A stretch of DNA of 28,595 bases, from the NCBI GenBank assembly GCA_002428735.1, contig DIXO01000070.1:1-28595 (forward strand). Reading direction: 5' to 3'. This stretch comes from Syntrophaceae bacterium UBA6078 (GTDB lineage: Bacteria > Desulfobacterota > Syntrophia > Syntrophales > UBA2210). This document shows, one piece after another, positions 1 to 8,366 of this stretch (its first letter is position 1; each line of letters starts with the position of its first letter). The notes beneath the pieces are model-generated. The model saw only the letters and a program-made list of their open reading frames with translations, did not search any database and had not been told where the DNA came from. The translations under genes and the position numbers were made by a program.

Positions 1-1991
1 TATCACAAAACGGAGAAATTTACGACACGTTACAGGAAAAGTTTTTCAACAACCTGCTAAAGGCGCTTGAGCATATCCAAAAGTCGAAAGAAGCCGAAAG
101 TTTTGGGCCTTATGAAAATATCCAGATCAGTGAATCAAGAAAGACGGCCAACGGGCTATTGGCAGATGCCAAGGGTGCATATTTCAGCAACACGAGTGTC
201 GAGTGGTTTGGGATCGGTGGCGCCAATATCCCGGTGAATGACACTAAAAAGCACGATGTCTCCAGTAAACTCATGGAGTCATTGTACGCAAATAAGCGCA
301 ATACTTTTTCGCATACGGAATTCAACCGGTCCCATTTGAAGATCGACGGTCAAGTGCGCAGCATTTTACAGGATGCCGGTAAAATTCTGCTGGATTTGAG
401 CCAGACCATACAGATCAACTGGGCATGGCCGGACAATCGCGGGGGAACGCGCTATCTGCGAAAATGTTTTGTGGATAACCAGGTCTTACGCCTCCTGAAC
501 ACGGAAGGTGAAATTCGGTATTACGAGGCAGAACAGAATTTTGACAAATTTAGAACCCAACTGCCGGCCTTCGTGAAGCTGTTAGAGGATCTTGCGGCAC
601 TGCAAGGCAAAGGTGTAATGCTTTGCTGGCCTTTTTTACAACCCTTCTATGAAAACTATGGCCAGGGCGAAATTGCCATGACCCTCATGGTGCTGCTGGC
701 AAGACGTTTTTACGGGGACAGTTTACGCTTTAAACGGGAAAAGGATGCCCTGACCGACTTACCGTTTACCGACATGGACCAGGTCATCAATTTGGTCACG
801 GGGCAGGAAAAAACCGCCGTCATCCTCTTCGAACCCGTCAGTCAGGAGGATAAGGCCTATTTCACGAAGGTCTTTCAAATCTTTAGTGTTGATCCAGGCC
901 CGGCGGGTAAGACATACACCCTGGGCGAAGCCTTCCAGGCCGTGACCAAATGGTGGCAAGCTTTGCCGATCATTGCCCGATCCGAAAATTTTTATCAAGA
1001 CAAGGACAAACCCTTCGTGACGGCATTGAATCAAACCAAGACCAAAGATCCCTTTAATTTCATCAAACATGACCTGCTTGAATTGCTCGACATTATTCCG
1101 GGAGAAAAAATCACCGCCAAGAAGCTTGCCCTAATAGACTCGTGCTTGTCCAGTTTCAAAGACACCGCGCAGGGAATTCTGGAAACCGTCCAGAATGACA
1201 TCCTGAAACAGGTCGCCGAGATTTATGCAAGCCCCAGCGTTTTGGATGTTGATATTCAGGAAGCCATCAAGACATGGTTCAAAGATAGTTTAACCAGCAT
1301 TCAGAAAGATGCGCTGAGCCCCTTCCACAACAATGACAGCAAGCCGCTTATTCTTAAACTGGATAAGCTGGTCAATATCAGAGACACGCTGTTCAGCGCT
1401 TTACCTGATGCTTACGGTCTGAATGCGGTGCAGAACTGGAGCGCCGATTTGGTTTCGGACTACATAAACAAAATCAAACGGGGGAAGGACCATATTGAAA
1501 AGAACGCGCCAAAAATAGGGCAGCTCAAAGTTACTTATGAAAATGCGGATAGCCAGAAAGGAAACCAGGTTAGTTATAAAGGTGAATTGAAAATCCATGC
1601 GGTATCAGAAGATGGAAAAGGTGCGATTTACTATACGGACAATGGAATGGATCCAACGAATAAGACGATCGAACGCCAGGATCTAAAACCAGGACAGGTT
1701 TTGACCGTAAAGGGAAATAAAACGGTGAAAATGGTTGTCGTCGATGACAAGGGCAATTATGGAAAAGTGACAACAATCCAGGCAATAGATGAATTGCAAA
1801 AGTACAAGATCAAAAGGTCGCGCCAGGGTGTTATCGGAGATGAAATGATCAATTTTATTTTCCCGACAGACAAGGAGAGCGTGAAAATTACGGTCAGGTC
1901 GCTGTATGAAGAGCTTACGAGCGCAGGAACCGTGGACACTGCGGAGCTTGAAGAGATGACTTCCAAGATATTGAGCGAGATTAAGCAATGA
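1..1991 (+). CDS. brxC: BrxC/PglY-like BREX protein, C-terminal part (5' end outside window)
   Basis: The reading frame is open from base 3 with no convincing start, so this is the last 662 residues of a longer protein; an internal TTG at 159 is not a credible start. BrxC/PglY proteins of BREX phage defence are about 1,200-residue P-loop ATPases; the Walker motifs would lie upstream and are not visible. What is seen is a mostly helical, charged region, then at about bases 1521-1790 a beta-rich module with the pattern IYYTDNGMDPT...VVDDKGNYG, which resembles the CHB_HEX_C/Fn3-like domain of chitobiases. Its stop overlaps the next start (ATGA at 1988), so it is translationally coupled to pglZ. 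The assignment rests mainly on the neighbouring pglZ and brxL and on approximate length; a DUF6079-type protein is the same idea under another name. Confidence 0.6.
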   Translation, partial: SQNGEIYDTLQEKFFNNLLKALEHIQKSKEAESFGPYENIQISESRKTANGLLADAKGAYFSNTSVEWFGIGGANIPVNDTKKHDVSSKLMESLYANKRNTFSHTEFNRSHLKIDGQVRSILQDAGKILLDLSQTIQINWAWPDNRGGTRYLRKCFVDNQVLRLLNTEGEIRYYEAEQNFDKFRTQLPAFVKLLEDLAALQGKGVMLCWPFLQPFYENYGQGEIAMTLMVLLARRFYGDSLRFKREKDALTDLPFTDMDQVINLVTGQEKTAVILFEPVSQEDKAYFTKVFQIFSVDPGPAGKTYTLGEAFQAVTKWWQALPIIARSENFYQDKDKPFVTALNQTKTKDPFNFIKHDLLELLDIIPGEKITAKKLALIDSCLSSFKDTAQGILETVQNDILKQVAEIYASPSVLDVDIQEAIKTWFKDSLTSIQKDALSPFHNNDSKPLILKLDKLVNIRDTLFSALPDAYGLNAVQNWSADLVSDYINKIKRGKDHIEKNAPKIGQLKVTYENADSQKGNQVSYKGELKIHAVSEDGKGAIYYTDNGMDPTNKTIERQDLKPGQVLTVKGNKTVKMVVVDDKGNYGKVTTIQAIDELQKYKIKRSRQGVIGDEMINFIFPTDKESVKITVRSLYEELTSAGTVDTAELEEMTSKILSEIKQ

Positions 1992-4345
1992 TTAAGCTGA
2001 TCGAGGATTTGAATGGACTGGTGTCAACCGCTACGGATGACGTGGTATCATCCATAGCGGGATACGTATCAGCTTACGATAAAATCCTGAAAGCTTTTGC
2101 TGAGGGCCGCGATTTAACCCTCTACGTCCGTGATGCGACAGTCATGCAATGGTTTACGCAAATGGCTGGTCGTTATCCCAAGGAAAGCGTCAAGATCGAA
2201 TGCATCGACGCGCGCTGTCGTTTGGAAGAGACCTGGGGCATATCCATACCAAAAGAGATATCCAATGAGGAGATCGTCGCGGCCGGCTTGCTGGAGTTGG
2301 ATATATCCCCACCCAAGGGGGCGCACTTTGACAACGTTATTCTGGATCACTTTTACCATCCCCTCTTTGCCGGGAAAACCTTCCCATTCTCGAAATTATG
2401 CGACCTTCTTGCGGCTTATGATTCCACAAAGTGGAATACCAACACAAAGAATCCGCTTGTTTCTGGAACTTACTCAAAACGCTTAGCCGACTGGAAAACG
2501 AAGGCCAAGAACCCCGATCTCAGACGCTTGATTGACTTATTCTTAAATGATGTTGATGCCCTGAAAATTCAGTTGATGAAATACAAAGTTCTCAGGTCCT
2601 ATAAAGCCCTGGGGCATCAACTGATGGGAGATGACTTTTCTATTCTTGAATCACTGAAGCCTGATTTGTCGAAAGTGAGCATCGGCGAATCAGGCATAAA
2701 AGATATTGTTACCCAAATAACTTACATCCTGAATTCATACCAGGCGCCTGCGAATATAGCGGAAATGGAAGCCTTCATTTCCAATATGAGCGGTTATTTG
2801 GTCATTGAATTTGAAGCGGTCGAAAAGATTTTGAAGAATCACCCTGATTGGATTACCGCAGACATCATCAATGCCGTGGATGTGAAATTTGAAGCGATTC
2901 AGAATCGTGTGGGAAAGCGCCTTAAAGCGCTAAAGGGGCTTGTCCAACCACCCTTTCCGTCTCAGCCTGATAAAGACTGGGATCTCGACCAAATGGTAAC
3001 CTGGGCAACGCAATCCTATCTCCCCTATCAGACCTGGTGCGCTTCGAACAACAAGATGAATGAGGAAATCTATAAACTTGCCGACGAGTTTGCTCAATGG
3101 CTCTATAGCAACTGGCAGGATATACGCGCAAATTCCAAAAGGATGGTTTTTAACATCCTTCCGAACAATGCTGACCGGCTAAAATCGGATGAAAGCATCA
3201 ATCTGGTTCTCGTTATTGACAATCTATGGTGGGGGCTCGTCCCGATCATCAAGGATCTTTTCCAGATGCATGGTTTCTTTCTCTCCAAAGTAGAACCTTA
3301 CCTATCCATGTTGCCGTCAGAAACAGAAATTTCCAAAAAATGTTTGCTGGCCGGCACCCCTACATATAATGACATAGACAACAAGACATACAAGAACATC
3401 ATAGAAAAAGGCTGGGTCCCCTATTTCAACGACGCGACTTTTCAATATATCAGTGATCCAGGCAAACTGGCCGATATCGGTGAAATAACCGGGCATACCT
3501 ATGTCGTCAATTACCTCGCTATAGACAAAGCCCTGCATATGTCGTCTGATCAGATCGGGATGCCGCATCTGAAGTACATCAGCAACCTGCTCGAAGGTTT
3601 CGTGGATACGATTGCCGAATTCATTGATAAACATGACCTGAAAAAAAGGATTGTCATTCACGTGCTCACAGATCACGGCTCGACAACAATCCCCGTGGGT
3701 ATTGCAAACGACCTCGACCTTTCCGGATTCAAAAGCACAGAATTCACCATTCGCTCCCCTCGATATATCGCTGTCGCAAACGAGAAATTTCTCAGTCTCC
3801 CGGAAAATTGGAAAGAGGACTGTTTCTTTTTGGATGCAACAGAATTCGGCAATGACAGCCATTACCTGAGTGCCAGACGGGGTAATCGTTTTGTAAAGAC
3901 GGATGACAATTTCTATACCCACGGCGGGTTATCTCCGGAAGGGGTCGTTGTGCCCCATCTGATCTTTGAAACGCTCAAAGTTCCTCTCCAGGATCTAACG
4001 CTGCTGTTGGCGCGCAGCGAATTTCGCTATCGAAAAGAGACGATTGCACTGGAGGTCGGCAATCCCAATGAGTTTGCCGTCGAAAATATTCGCATATCGG
4101 TGATCAATTCCAATATCGAAACGGACCAGATAAGCATCGATTTGCTAAACGGAAAAACAAAGATCCCGGCAGAGATAATCGCCCAATTCAAACAGACAGC
4201 TAAGGTAGAGGAAAAGAATAATCTGCACCTTCATATTCGCTTCACCTGCCATGATGAGAAGCATGAACAGAGCATTACCTTGCCAATCACAATGCGCGCA
4301 ATAGTCGAAACAAAGGGCAAAAGCGTCTTTGATGATCTGGAGTAG
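1988..4345 (+). CDS. pglZ: BREX PglZ-domain protein (alkaline phosphatase superfamily)
   Basis: This is a 785-residue protein whose C-terminal half carries the PglZ fold of the alkaline-phosphatase superfamily. Visible metal-site signatures are VIDNLWWG with D411, TDHGS with D562-H563, and THGGLSPEG with H645 followed by VVPHLIFE, the usual closing motif of PglZ domains. The N-terminal half is helical and unassigned. PglZ is the protein shared by all BREX phage-defence types; its substrate is not established. The ATG at 1988 overlaps the stop of the BrxC-like gene, and brxL follows after 9 bases, so the three are one transcript. The residues after about 670 form a beta-rich tail, seen in many PglZ proteins. 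The family call is secure; assignment to type 4 comes from context. Confidence 0.88.
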   Translation: MIKLIEDLNGLVSTATDDVVSSIAGYVSAYDKILKAFAEGRDLTLYVRDATVMQWFTQMAGRYPKESVKIECIDARCRLEETWGISIPKEISNEEIVAAGLLELDISPPKGAHFDNVILDHFYHPLFAGKTFPFSKLCDLLAAYDSTKWNTNTKNPLVSGTYSKRLADWKTKAKNPDLRRLIDLFLNDVDALKIQLMKYKVLRSYKALGHQLMGDDFSILESLKPDLSKVSIGESGIKDIVTQITYILNSYQAPANIAEMEAFISNMSGYLVIEFEAVEKILKNHPDWITADIINAVDVKFEAIQNRVGKRLKALKGLVQPPFPSQPDKDWDLDQMVTWATQSYLPYQTWCASNNKMNEEIYKLADEFAQWLYSNWQDIRANSKRMVFNILPNNADRLKSDESINLVLVIDNLWWGLVPIIKDLFQMHGFFLSKVEPYLSMLPSETEISKKCLLAGTPTYNDIDNKTYKNIIEKGWVPYFNDATFQYISDPGKLADIGEITGHTYVVNYLAIDKALHMSSDQIGMPHLKYISNLLEGFVDTIAEFIDKHDLKKRIVIHVLTDHGSTTIPVGIANDLDLSGFKSTEFTIRSPRYIAVANEKFLSLPENWKEDCFFLDATEFGNDSHYLSARRGNRFVKTDDNFYTHGGLSPEGVVVPHLIFETLKVPLQDLTLLLARSEFRYRKETIALEVGNPNEFAVENIRISVINSNIETDQISIDLLNGKTKIPAEIIAQFKQTAKVEEKNNLHLHIRFTCHDEKHEQSITLPITMRAIVETKGKSVFDDLE

Positions 4346-4354
4346 GAGAGCAAT

Positions 4355-6403
4355 ATGGATACGTTTGAAAAAAAAGCCCTGGAAAACTTCGGTGAAATCG
4401 TCATCAACAAATCCTTTGTCCATCAAGCGGGCTTTGGCAGCCGCGCCATACCTACCTACGTTCGGGAATGGATCATCTCTCACTACATTGCCGGTGAAAG
4501 CGATTTAAGTGAAGCGGTACGTGAAAAAATCGCCAAGTTCGTTCATACCTACGTTCCGGATAAAAGCGAAAAGGAAACTATCAAGAACCATCTTTATGAA
4601 CAACAGGAAGTCAAGATACTCGACAATTTTTCAGTCCATGTAAATTTGGCAAAAGGCGACCGTTATTTAAACATCCCTTTCCTGGATGAGGATTCCGCTT
4701 TCATTACACCGCAAATTGTTCAGGAAAATGACATGCTGCTGAGCAGCGGCTTATGGGGGCTGGGTTCTCTTTTTTATGTACCTCCGTCCGATGGAAAAAC
4801 AAAGGGTAAAGGGCAGATATGGGCACGCGAATTCAGGCCGTTTCAGCTAGCCAATGTGGATATTGCATATTTCACAGAGTGTCGCAGCGCCTTCGCGACT
4901 TCCGAATGGATCGATCTGATCATTTCCTCGATGGGTTTCAACCACCTTCTCTATTCGGAGCGTCAGAAAATTCTGCTGATATCGCGGCTTATTTCCCTGG
5001 TTGAACCAAGGTATAATCTTGTCGAATTGGCGCCCAAAGGAACCGGGAAATCTTTTGTGTTTGAAAATATGTCGCGATATGTGGCCGTACGTTCCGGTGC
5101 GATCACGGCCCCTGTCCTTTTTTTTAACGATTCCCGAAAAACGCCTGGGTTGATTACCCGCTACGACTGCGTGGTCATTGATGAGGCACAAAAAGTCAAA
5201 GCGGACAGCTCCGGTGAATTGACGGCCCTCTTGAAATCTTACCTGGAAGCCGGTCGGTTCGGACGCGGCAGCGCCGGTTCGATTACCGCTGAAGCAGGCA
5301 TTGTCATATTGGCAAATATCGACCTTGACCAAAACAGAAGGCCCTTAAATGAGGACATCGGCCTGTTCAGAATATTTCCCAACTTCCTGAGAGAGACGGC
5401 CTTCATCGACCGTTTCTCTGGACTGTTGCCAGGTTGGGATCTCCCACGCATCAGCAAGAAAACCCCTTCCAGTTCACTGGGACTGAAAGGAGACATTTTC
5501 GGAGAAATTCTGCATACGCTGCGGGGTGACATTAGCTATCGCGATTACGTTAAAACAAACATGGAGCTTACAAATTGTGACGACATGCGGGATAGCAAAG
5601 CAATCGAGGCTGGTGCAACCGGCCTGCTCAAAATGCTCTTCCCCGACAAACAACCATCGGACACCGATTTCTACAAATATTGCGTCAACCCTGCCATTGA
5701 ACTACGCCAGCGGGTAAGAGATGAATTATGCAAATTGGATCGGGAATATGTACCGCTCACCATACTCTCAAAGTTTCCGGACGATTTTCAAAGTCATCAT
5801 AAGAAGCCATCCTACGCTGAAGGTCCAAGGACGGACAATGGCGCATCAATACCAAGCGAAACGTTGTTGCCGGCAACTGATATTCCCCAGCGAACTGAAA
5901 CACCGGGGGCCAAGATCAACGAGGTCGATGAGCCGGTCGCAAAGACCGTTCATATTCAGGACGGTGAAACGGGACAAAGCTATCAACGTCTTTTCGGACC
6001 CTATCTTAAGGGAGCACGGGTTATCCATGTTACGGATCCCTATATCCGCATGGAATATCAAATAAGGAATTTCCTGATCTTTACCAATGTCATCGATACC
6101 TCGGACGGGCCGGTCAAACTGATCCTGACAACGGCCGCCGAAAATTCTTATCAGGAACAGACGAATGCAAAAAAGCTGGATGAGATAAAGGATAGCCTAG
6201 CGAAACATGGGATTGAATTCAGTTACGAGTTTAATTCAGCCATTCATGATCGAAGCATCGCCCTGGATAACGGGTGGCGAATTATTCCGGGGCGCGGGCT
6301 CGATATTTTTCAAAAACCGGCGTCGAAATATGAACTCAGTGAAATCGACCAACGGAAAAGAAAATGCCGAGAATCGGAGATTATTTTCTTGAGAGCTGAT
6401 TGA
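4355..6403 (+). CDS. brxL: BrxL-type AAA+ ATPase with C-terminal MIT_C (phospholipase-D-like) domain
   Basis: This is a 682-residue protein with a BrxL core: Walker A APKGTGKS (residues 226-233, K232), Walker B VVIDEAQ (D276-E277), and the lid region near residues 395-475 with RDSKAIEAGATGLLKMLFP. BrxL proteins are ring-forming AAA+ factors of BREX phage defence and normally continue into a Lon-protease-like domain. Here a Ser/Pro-rich linker (about 480-535) leads instead to a segment with YQRLFGPYL, VTDPYIR and, at 628-652, IHDR...NGW...GRGLDIFQ. These are the landmarks of the MITD1 C-terminal domain, a catalytically dead phospholipase-D-like fold. No Lon Ser-Lys region is seen. AGGAGAG before the ATG at 4355 is a good ribosome site. 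The ATPase call is firm; the MIT_C call is from motif memory. Confidence 0.82.
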   Translation: MDTFEKKALENFGEIVINKSFVHQAGFGSRAIPTYVREWIISHYIAGESDLSEAVREKIAKFVHTYVPDKSEKETIKNHLYEQQEVKILDNFSVHVNLAKGDRYLNIPFLDEDSAFITPQIVQENDMLLSSGLWGLGSLFYVPPSDGKTKGKGQIWAREFRPFQLANVDIAYFTECRSAFATSEWIDLIISSMGFNHLLYSERQKILLISRLISLVEPRYNLVELAPKGTGKSFVFENMSRYVAVRSGAITAPVLFFNDSRKTPGLITRYDCVVIDEAQKVKADSSGELTALLKSYLEAGRFGRGSAGSITAEAGIVILANIDLDQNRRPLNEDIGLFRIFPNFLRETAFIDRFSGLLPGWDLPRISKKTPSSSLGLKGDIFGEILHTLRGDISYRDYVKTNMELTNCDDMRDSKAIEAGATGLLKMLFPDKQPSDTDFYKYCVNPAIELRQRVRDELCKLDREYVPLTILSKFPDDFQSHHKKPSYAEGPRTDNGASIPSETLLPATDIPQRTETPGAKINEVDEPVAKTVHIQDGETGQSYQRLFGPYLKGARVIHVTDPYIRMEYQIRNFLIFTNVIDTSDGPVKLILTTAAENSYQEQTNAKKLDEIKDSLAKHGIEFSYEFNSAIHDRSIALDNGWRIIPGRGLDIFQKPASKYELSEIDQRKRKCRESEIIFLRAD

Positions 6404-6419
6404 CGTAGAAGGGGGGCTT

Positions 6420-6809
6420 ATGTGGAGCAACGTCACCGCAAATATGAGGCCTGGGCAGCAACTGCTGACGCCAGGCAGAGGGATTCCTGCGAACAGACAA
6501 AGGCCCTTTATCATCACAGGGGTCGCTCCAACACACATTGACATAGAAATCGGGAAATCGAGGACACCAAATCGTCTTCCGCGAGCAATGTTCGATGCCG
6601 TTGACGATTACTTTCAGCGCAAACCGGCAGGATGTCTGAGAATCGCTGCTGAACATGCTGTCATCCCAACGCAGGATAGTGTCGATGAAGTTGCCCGCGC
6701 TGCTGTCCATTTTCCCCGTGCGATTGGTAACTACGTCGCAGCTATCTTAGAGGCTGCCGGCTGCGTAAGATATTTTATGAACGGAGATCAAAAGTGCATT
6801 CGGATTTAG
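6420..6809 (+). CDS. unknown 129-aa protein of the BREX-like operon, possible winged-helix C-terminus
   Basis: I do not recognise a named family. The ATG at 6420 is preceded by GAAGGGGGG, a strong ribosome site, and the gene lies 16 bases after brxL. The N-terminal third has a short beta pattern (RPFIITGV...IDIEIGKSRTPNRLPR), as in small beta domains. The C-terminal half (IPTQDSVDEVARAAVHFPRAIGNYVAAILEAAG-like composition, residues about 77-112) is helical and reads like a winged-helix or small DNA-binding domain. It overlaps the next gene by 16 bases, so the two are probably co-translated and may act as a pair. Its position at the end of the operon suggests an accessory role in the defence system, but no function can be assigned. 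Confidence 0.7.
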   Translation: MWSNVTANMRPGQQLLTPGRGIPANRQRPFIITGVAPTHIDIEIGKSRTPNRLPRAMFDAVDDYFQRKPAGCLRIAAEHAVIPTQDSVDEVARAAVHFPRAIGNYVAAILEAAGCVRYFMNGDQKCIRI

Positions 6810-8056
6810 TCAAAAAATTGGGGGCTCCGATGTCTGAACCGACAGCAATCACTACCGTAGACGATGCTTATCTTTGTCAACTGATCCAGAACATCAGAAG
6901 ACGTCTTATCTTTATGACACCTGGGATGTCCGACCCAGTAGCTGAAGCGGTCTGCCGGAAATGGGACGAATTACCATCTGACGCTATCAATATCATACTG
7001 GATGTTGACCCTGAAGTTTGCCGAATGGGTTTTGGAACCATCAATGCCCTCAAGAAGCTAAATGACCAAGCTAGAAAACGCGGAAATGTAATCCATGAAC
7101 AGCCTGGGGTCAGGATTGCACTGCTGATCGCAGATGATATCACGCTATTCTATGCACCAACACCGTTGCTTATCGAAGGCGGTTCAGATACTCCGGTTCG
7201 CCCAAATGCCGTCAAACTGAATCTGGTACCCAATGAAATCGCTAAGGATATGGGGATCGCAAAGGCTGGAGAAGGCGCTGCCGTTGGAATAAATCCGGTA
7301 AGTCCGGCGAAGATATTGGAGACATCTAATGATCTGGTTCGTAATCCTCCGATGAAGTTCGATATTGCAAGAAAGATACGTGTTTTCAATTCGCAGATCG
7401 AGTTCGTGGAATTTGAGCTAAGGGGCCATCAAATCGGCAAAAGGAAGGTCAATATACCAAGCGATCTCCTTGGGCTGGCAAAAGATGACAAAACCAAAAA
7501 GCTGTTACACAGTTCATTCCAGTTGATCGATGATGAAGACACCAAGATATCAGGGGAGGAGATTACTGCACACAAGGAAAGGATTGCCGATGATTTTCTG
7601 GTCAATCTTCCCAACTTCGGTAATGTCATTCTGAGGAGCAAAAAGGAGGAGTTTGAAGCTGCCGTAGCTGAACTTAATACGCACATTGAAAAATTTCAAA
7701 AGGAACTTAAAGCAAAATTACAGACAGCTATCGACAAGAATCGAGCAGCCCTCGTCACTGCGCTTGCGCCAGCCGTTATTGCTCAAACACCGGAGCGGTG
7801 GAAGAAATTCTTACCTTCAAAACCATCCGCGAATGATATTCGGCAGGTATTGGATTGCGAACTTACAAACCATTTCGGCTCTGCCGAAAGAAACCTCAAA
7901 AAAATAGGATTCTCTCTAATCTTCAAGGGGGTCACTTACGAAACGCTGAATAATCCAGAATTTATCAAGACAGTAAAGAAGAAGATGCCTATCCTCAAAC
8001 TTTATGAGGAGTATGAAGCAGCCAAGGAAGCTCAGCAAAGCTTATTCGACAAATGA
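6794..8056 (+). CDS. 420-aa protein with degenerate phospholipase-D-like N-terminus, BREX-operon accessory
   Basis: The N-terminal 150 residues follow the outline of a phospholipase-D-like half domain: RRRLIFMTPGMSDPVAEAV, then INIILDVDPEVCRMGFG, then QPGVRIALLIADDITLFYAPTPLL. The place where an active enzyme has HxK is occupied by RIA, so catalysis of the usual type looks lost. The C-terminal half is helical, with a probable coiled coil around residues 275-320 (KKEEFEAAVAELNTHIEKFQ). The GTG at 6794 has GGAG seven bases upstream; an ATG at 6830 after GGGGG is the alternative and would shorten the protein by 12 residues. It is the last gene of the BREX-like operon. Function unknown; scaffold, nucleic-acid binding or sensor roles are all open. 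Confidence 0.72.
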   Translation: MHSDLVKKLGAPMSEPTAITTVDDAYLCQLIQNIRRRLIFMTPGMSDPVAEAVCRKWDELPSDAINIILDVDPEVCRMGFGTINALKKLNDQARKRGNVIHEQPGVRIALLIADDITLFYAPTPLLIEGGSDTPVRPNAVKLNLVPNEIAKDMGIAKAGEGAAVGINPVSPAKILETSNDLVRNPPMKFDIARKIRVFNSQIEFVEFELRGHQIGKRKVNIPSDLLGLAKDDKTKKLLHSSFQLIDDEDTKISGEEITAHKERIADDFLVNLPNFGNVILRSKKEEFEAAVAELNTHIEKFQKELKAKLQTAIDKNRAALVTALAPAVIAQTPERWKKFLPSKPSANDIRQVLDCELTNHFGSAERNLKKIGFSLIFKGVTYETLNNPEFIKTVKKKMPILKLYEEYEAAKEAQQSLFDK

Positions 8057-8282
8057 TCAGGGAGTAGGCATGCCTTTTTTCAACACTATATAGGGATCGA
8101 TTATTCAGGGGCCGGAACGCCCATATCGAGCCTTAAAGGGTTGCGGGTTTATATGTTGATTTGGACACTCTGCCGACAGAGGTACAACCGCCGCCGGGAA
8201 GGCACAGCCCGCCGTCAGGTTCGCTTAGGTCTTCCATCCTTCCATTCGCCAGTTGGCGGGGGGTGACATAAAGCCGTATATA

Positions 8283-8311
8283 TTGACAGCCAATCGTGAT
8301 TTGTGTATAAC
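8283..8311 (+). promoter_or_regulatory. sigma-70-type promoter of the Fic gene
   Basis: TTGACA at 8283-8288 and TATAAC at 8306-8311 are separated by exactly 17 bases. Transcription would begin near 8318, leaving a leader of about 49 bases before the Fic start. Confidence 0.7.
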
Positions 8312-8350
8312 AGATTAACGTTTCGCTATATACAAACTATCTCGTGTATA
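8300..8350 (+). repeat. three copies of an operator-like motif (TNGTGTATA) around the Fic promoter
   Basis: TTTGTGTATA at 8300-8309 and TATATACAAA at 8327-8336 form an inverted repeat (9 of 10 bases match). TCGTGTATA at 8342-8350 is a third copy in the first orientation. The first copy overlaps the -10 box, so a bound protein would block transcription. Regulation by the Fic protein's own C-terminal winged helix is inferred, not shown. Confidence 0.5.
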
Positions 8351-8366
8351 ATCTGCGGGGGACAAG

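Larger units (their letters stand above)
8057..8366 (+). other. 310-base gap between the BREX-like operon and the Fic gene
   Basis: No coding region is seen. The left two thirds hold nothing I recognise beyond a short inverted repeat (CGCCA/TGGCG near 8250-8261). There is no clear terminator for the BREX-like operon. The right third is the promoter and operator region of the Fic gene, listed separately. Confidence 0.6.

Noticed and set aside
8250..8261. CGCCA/TGGCG short inverted repeat as terminator of the BREX-like operon
   Set aside because: Only five pairs, no T-run, and nearly 200 bases after the last stop codon.
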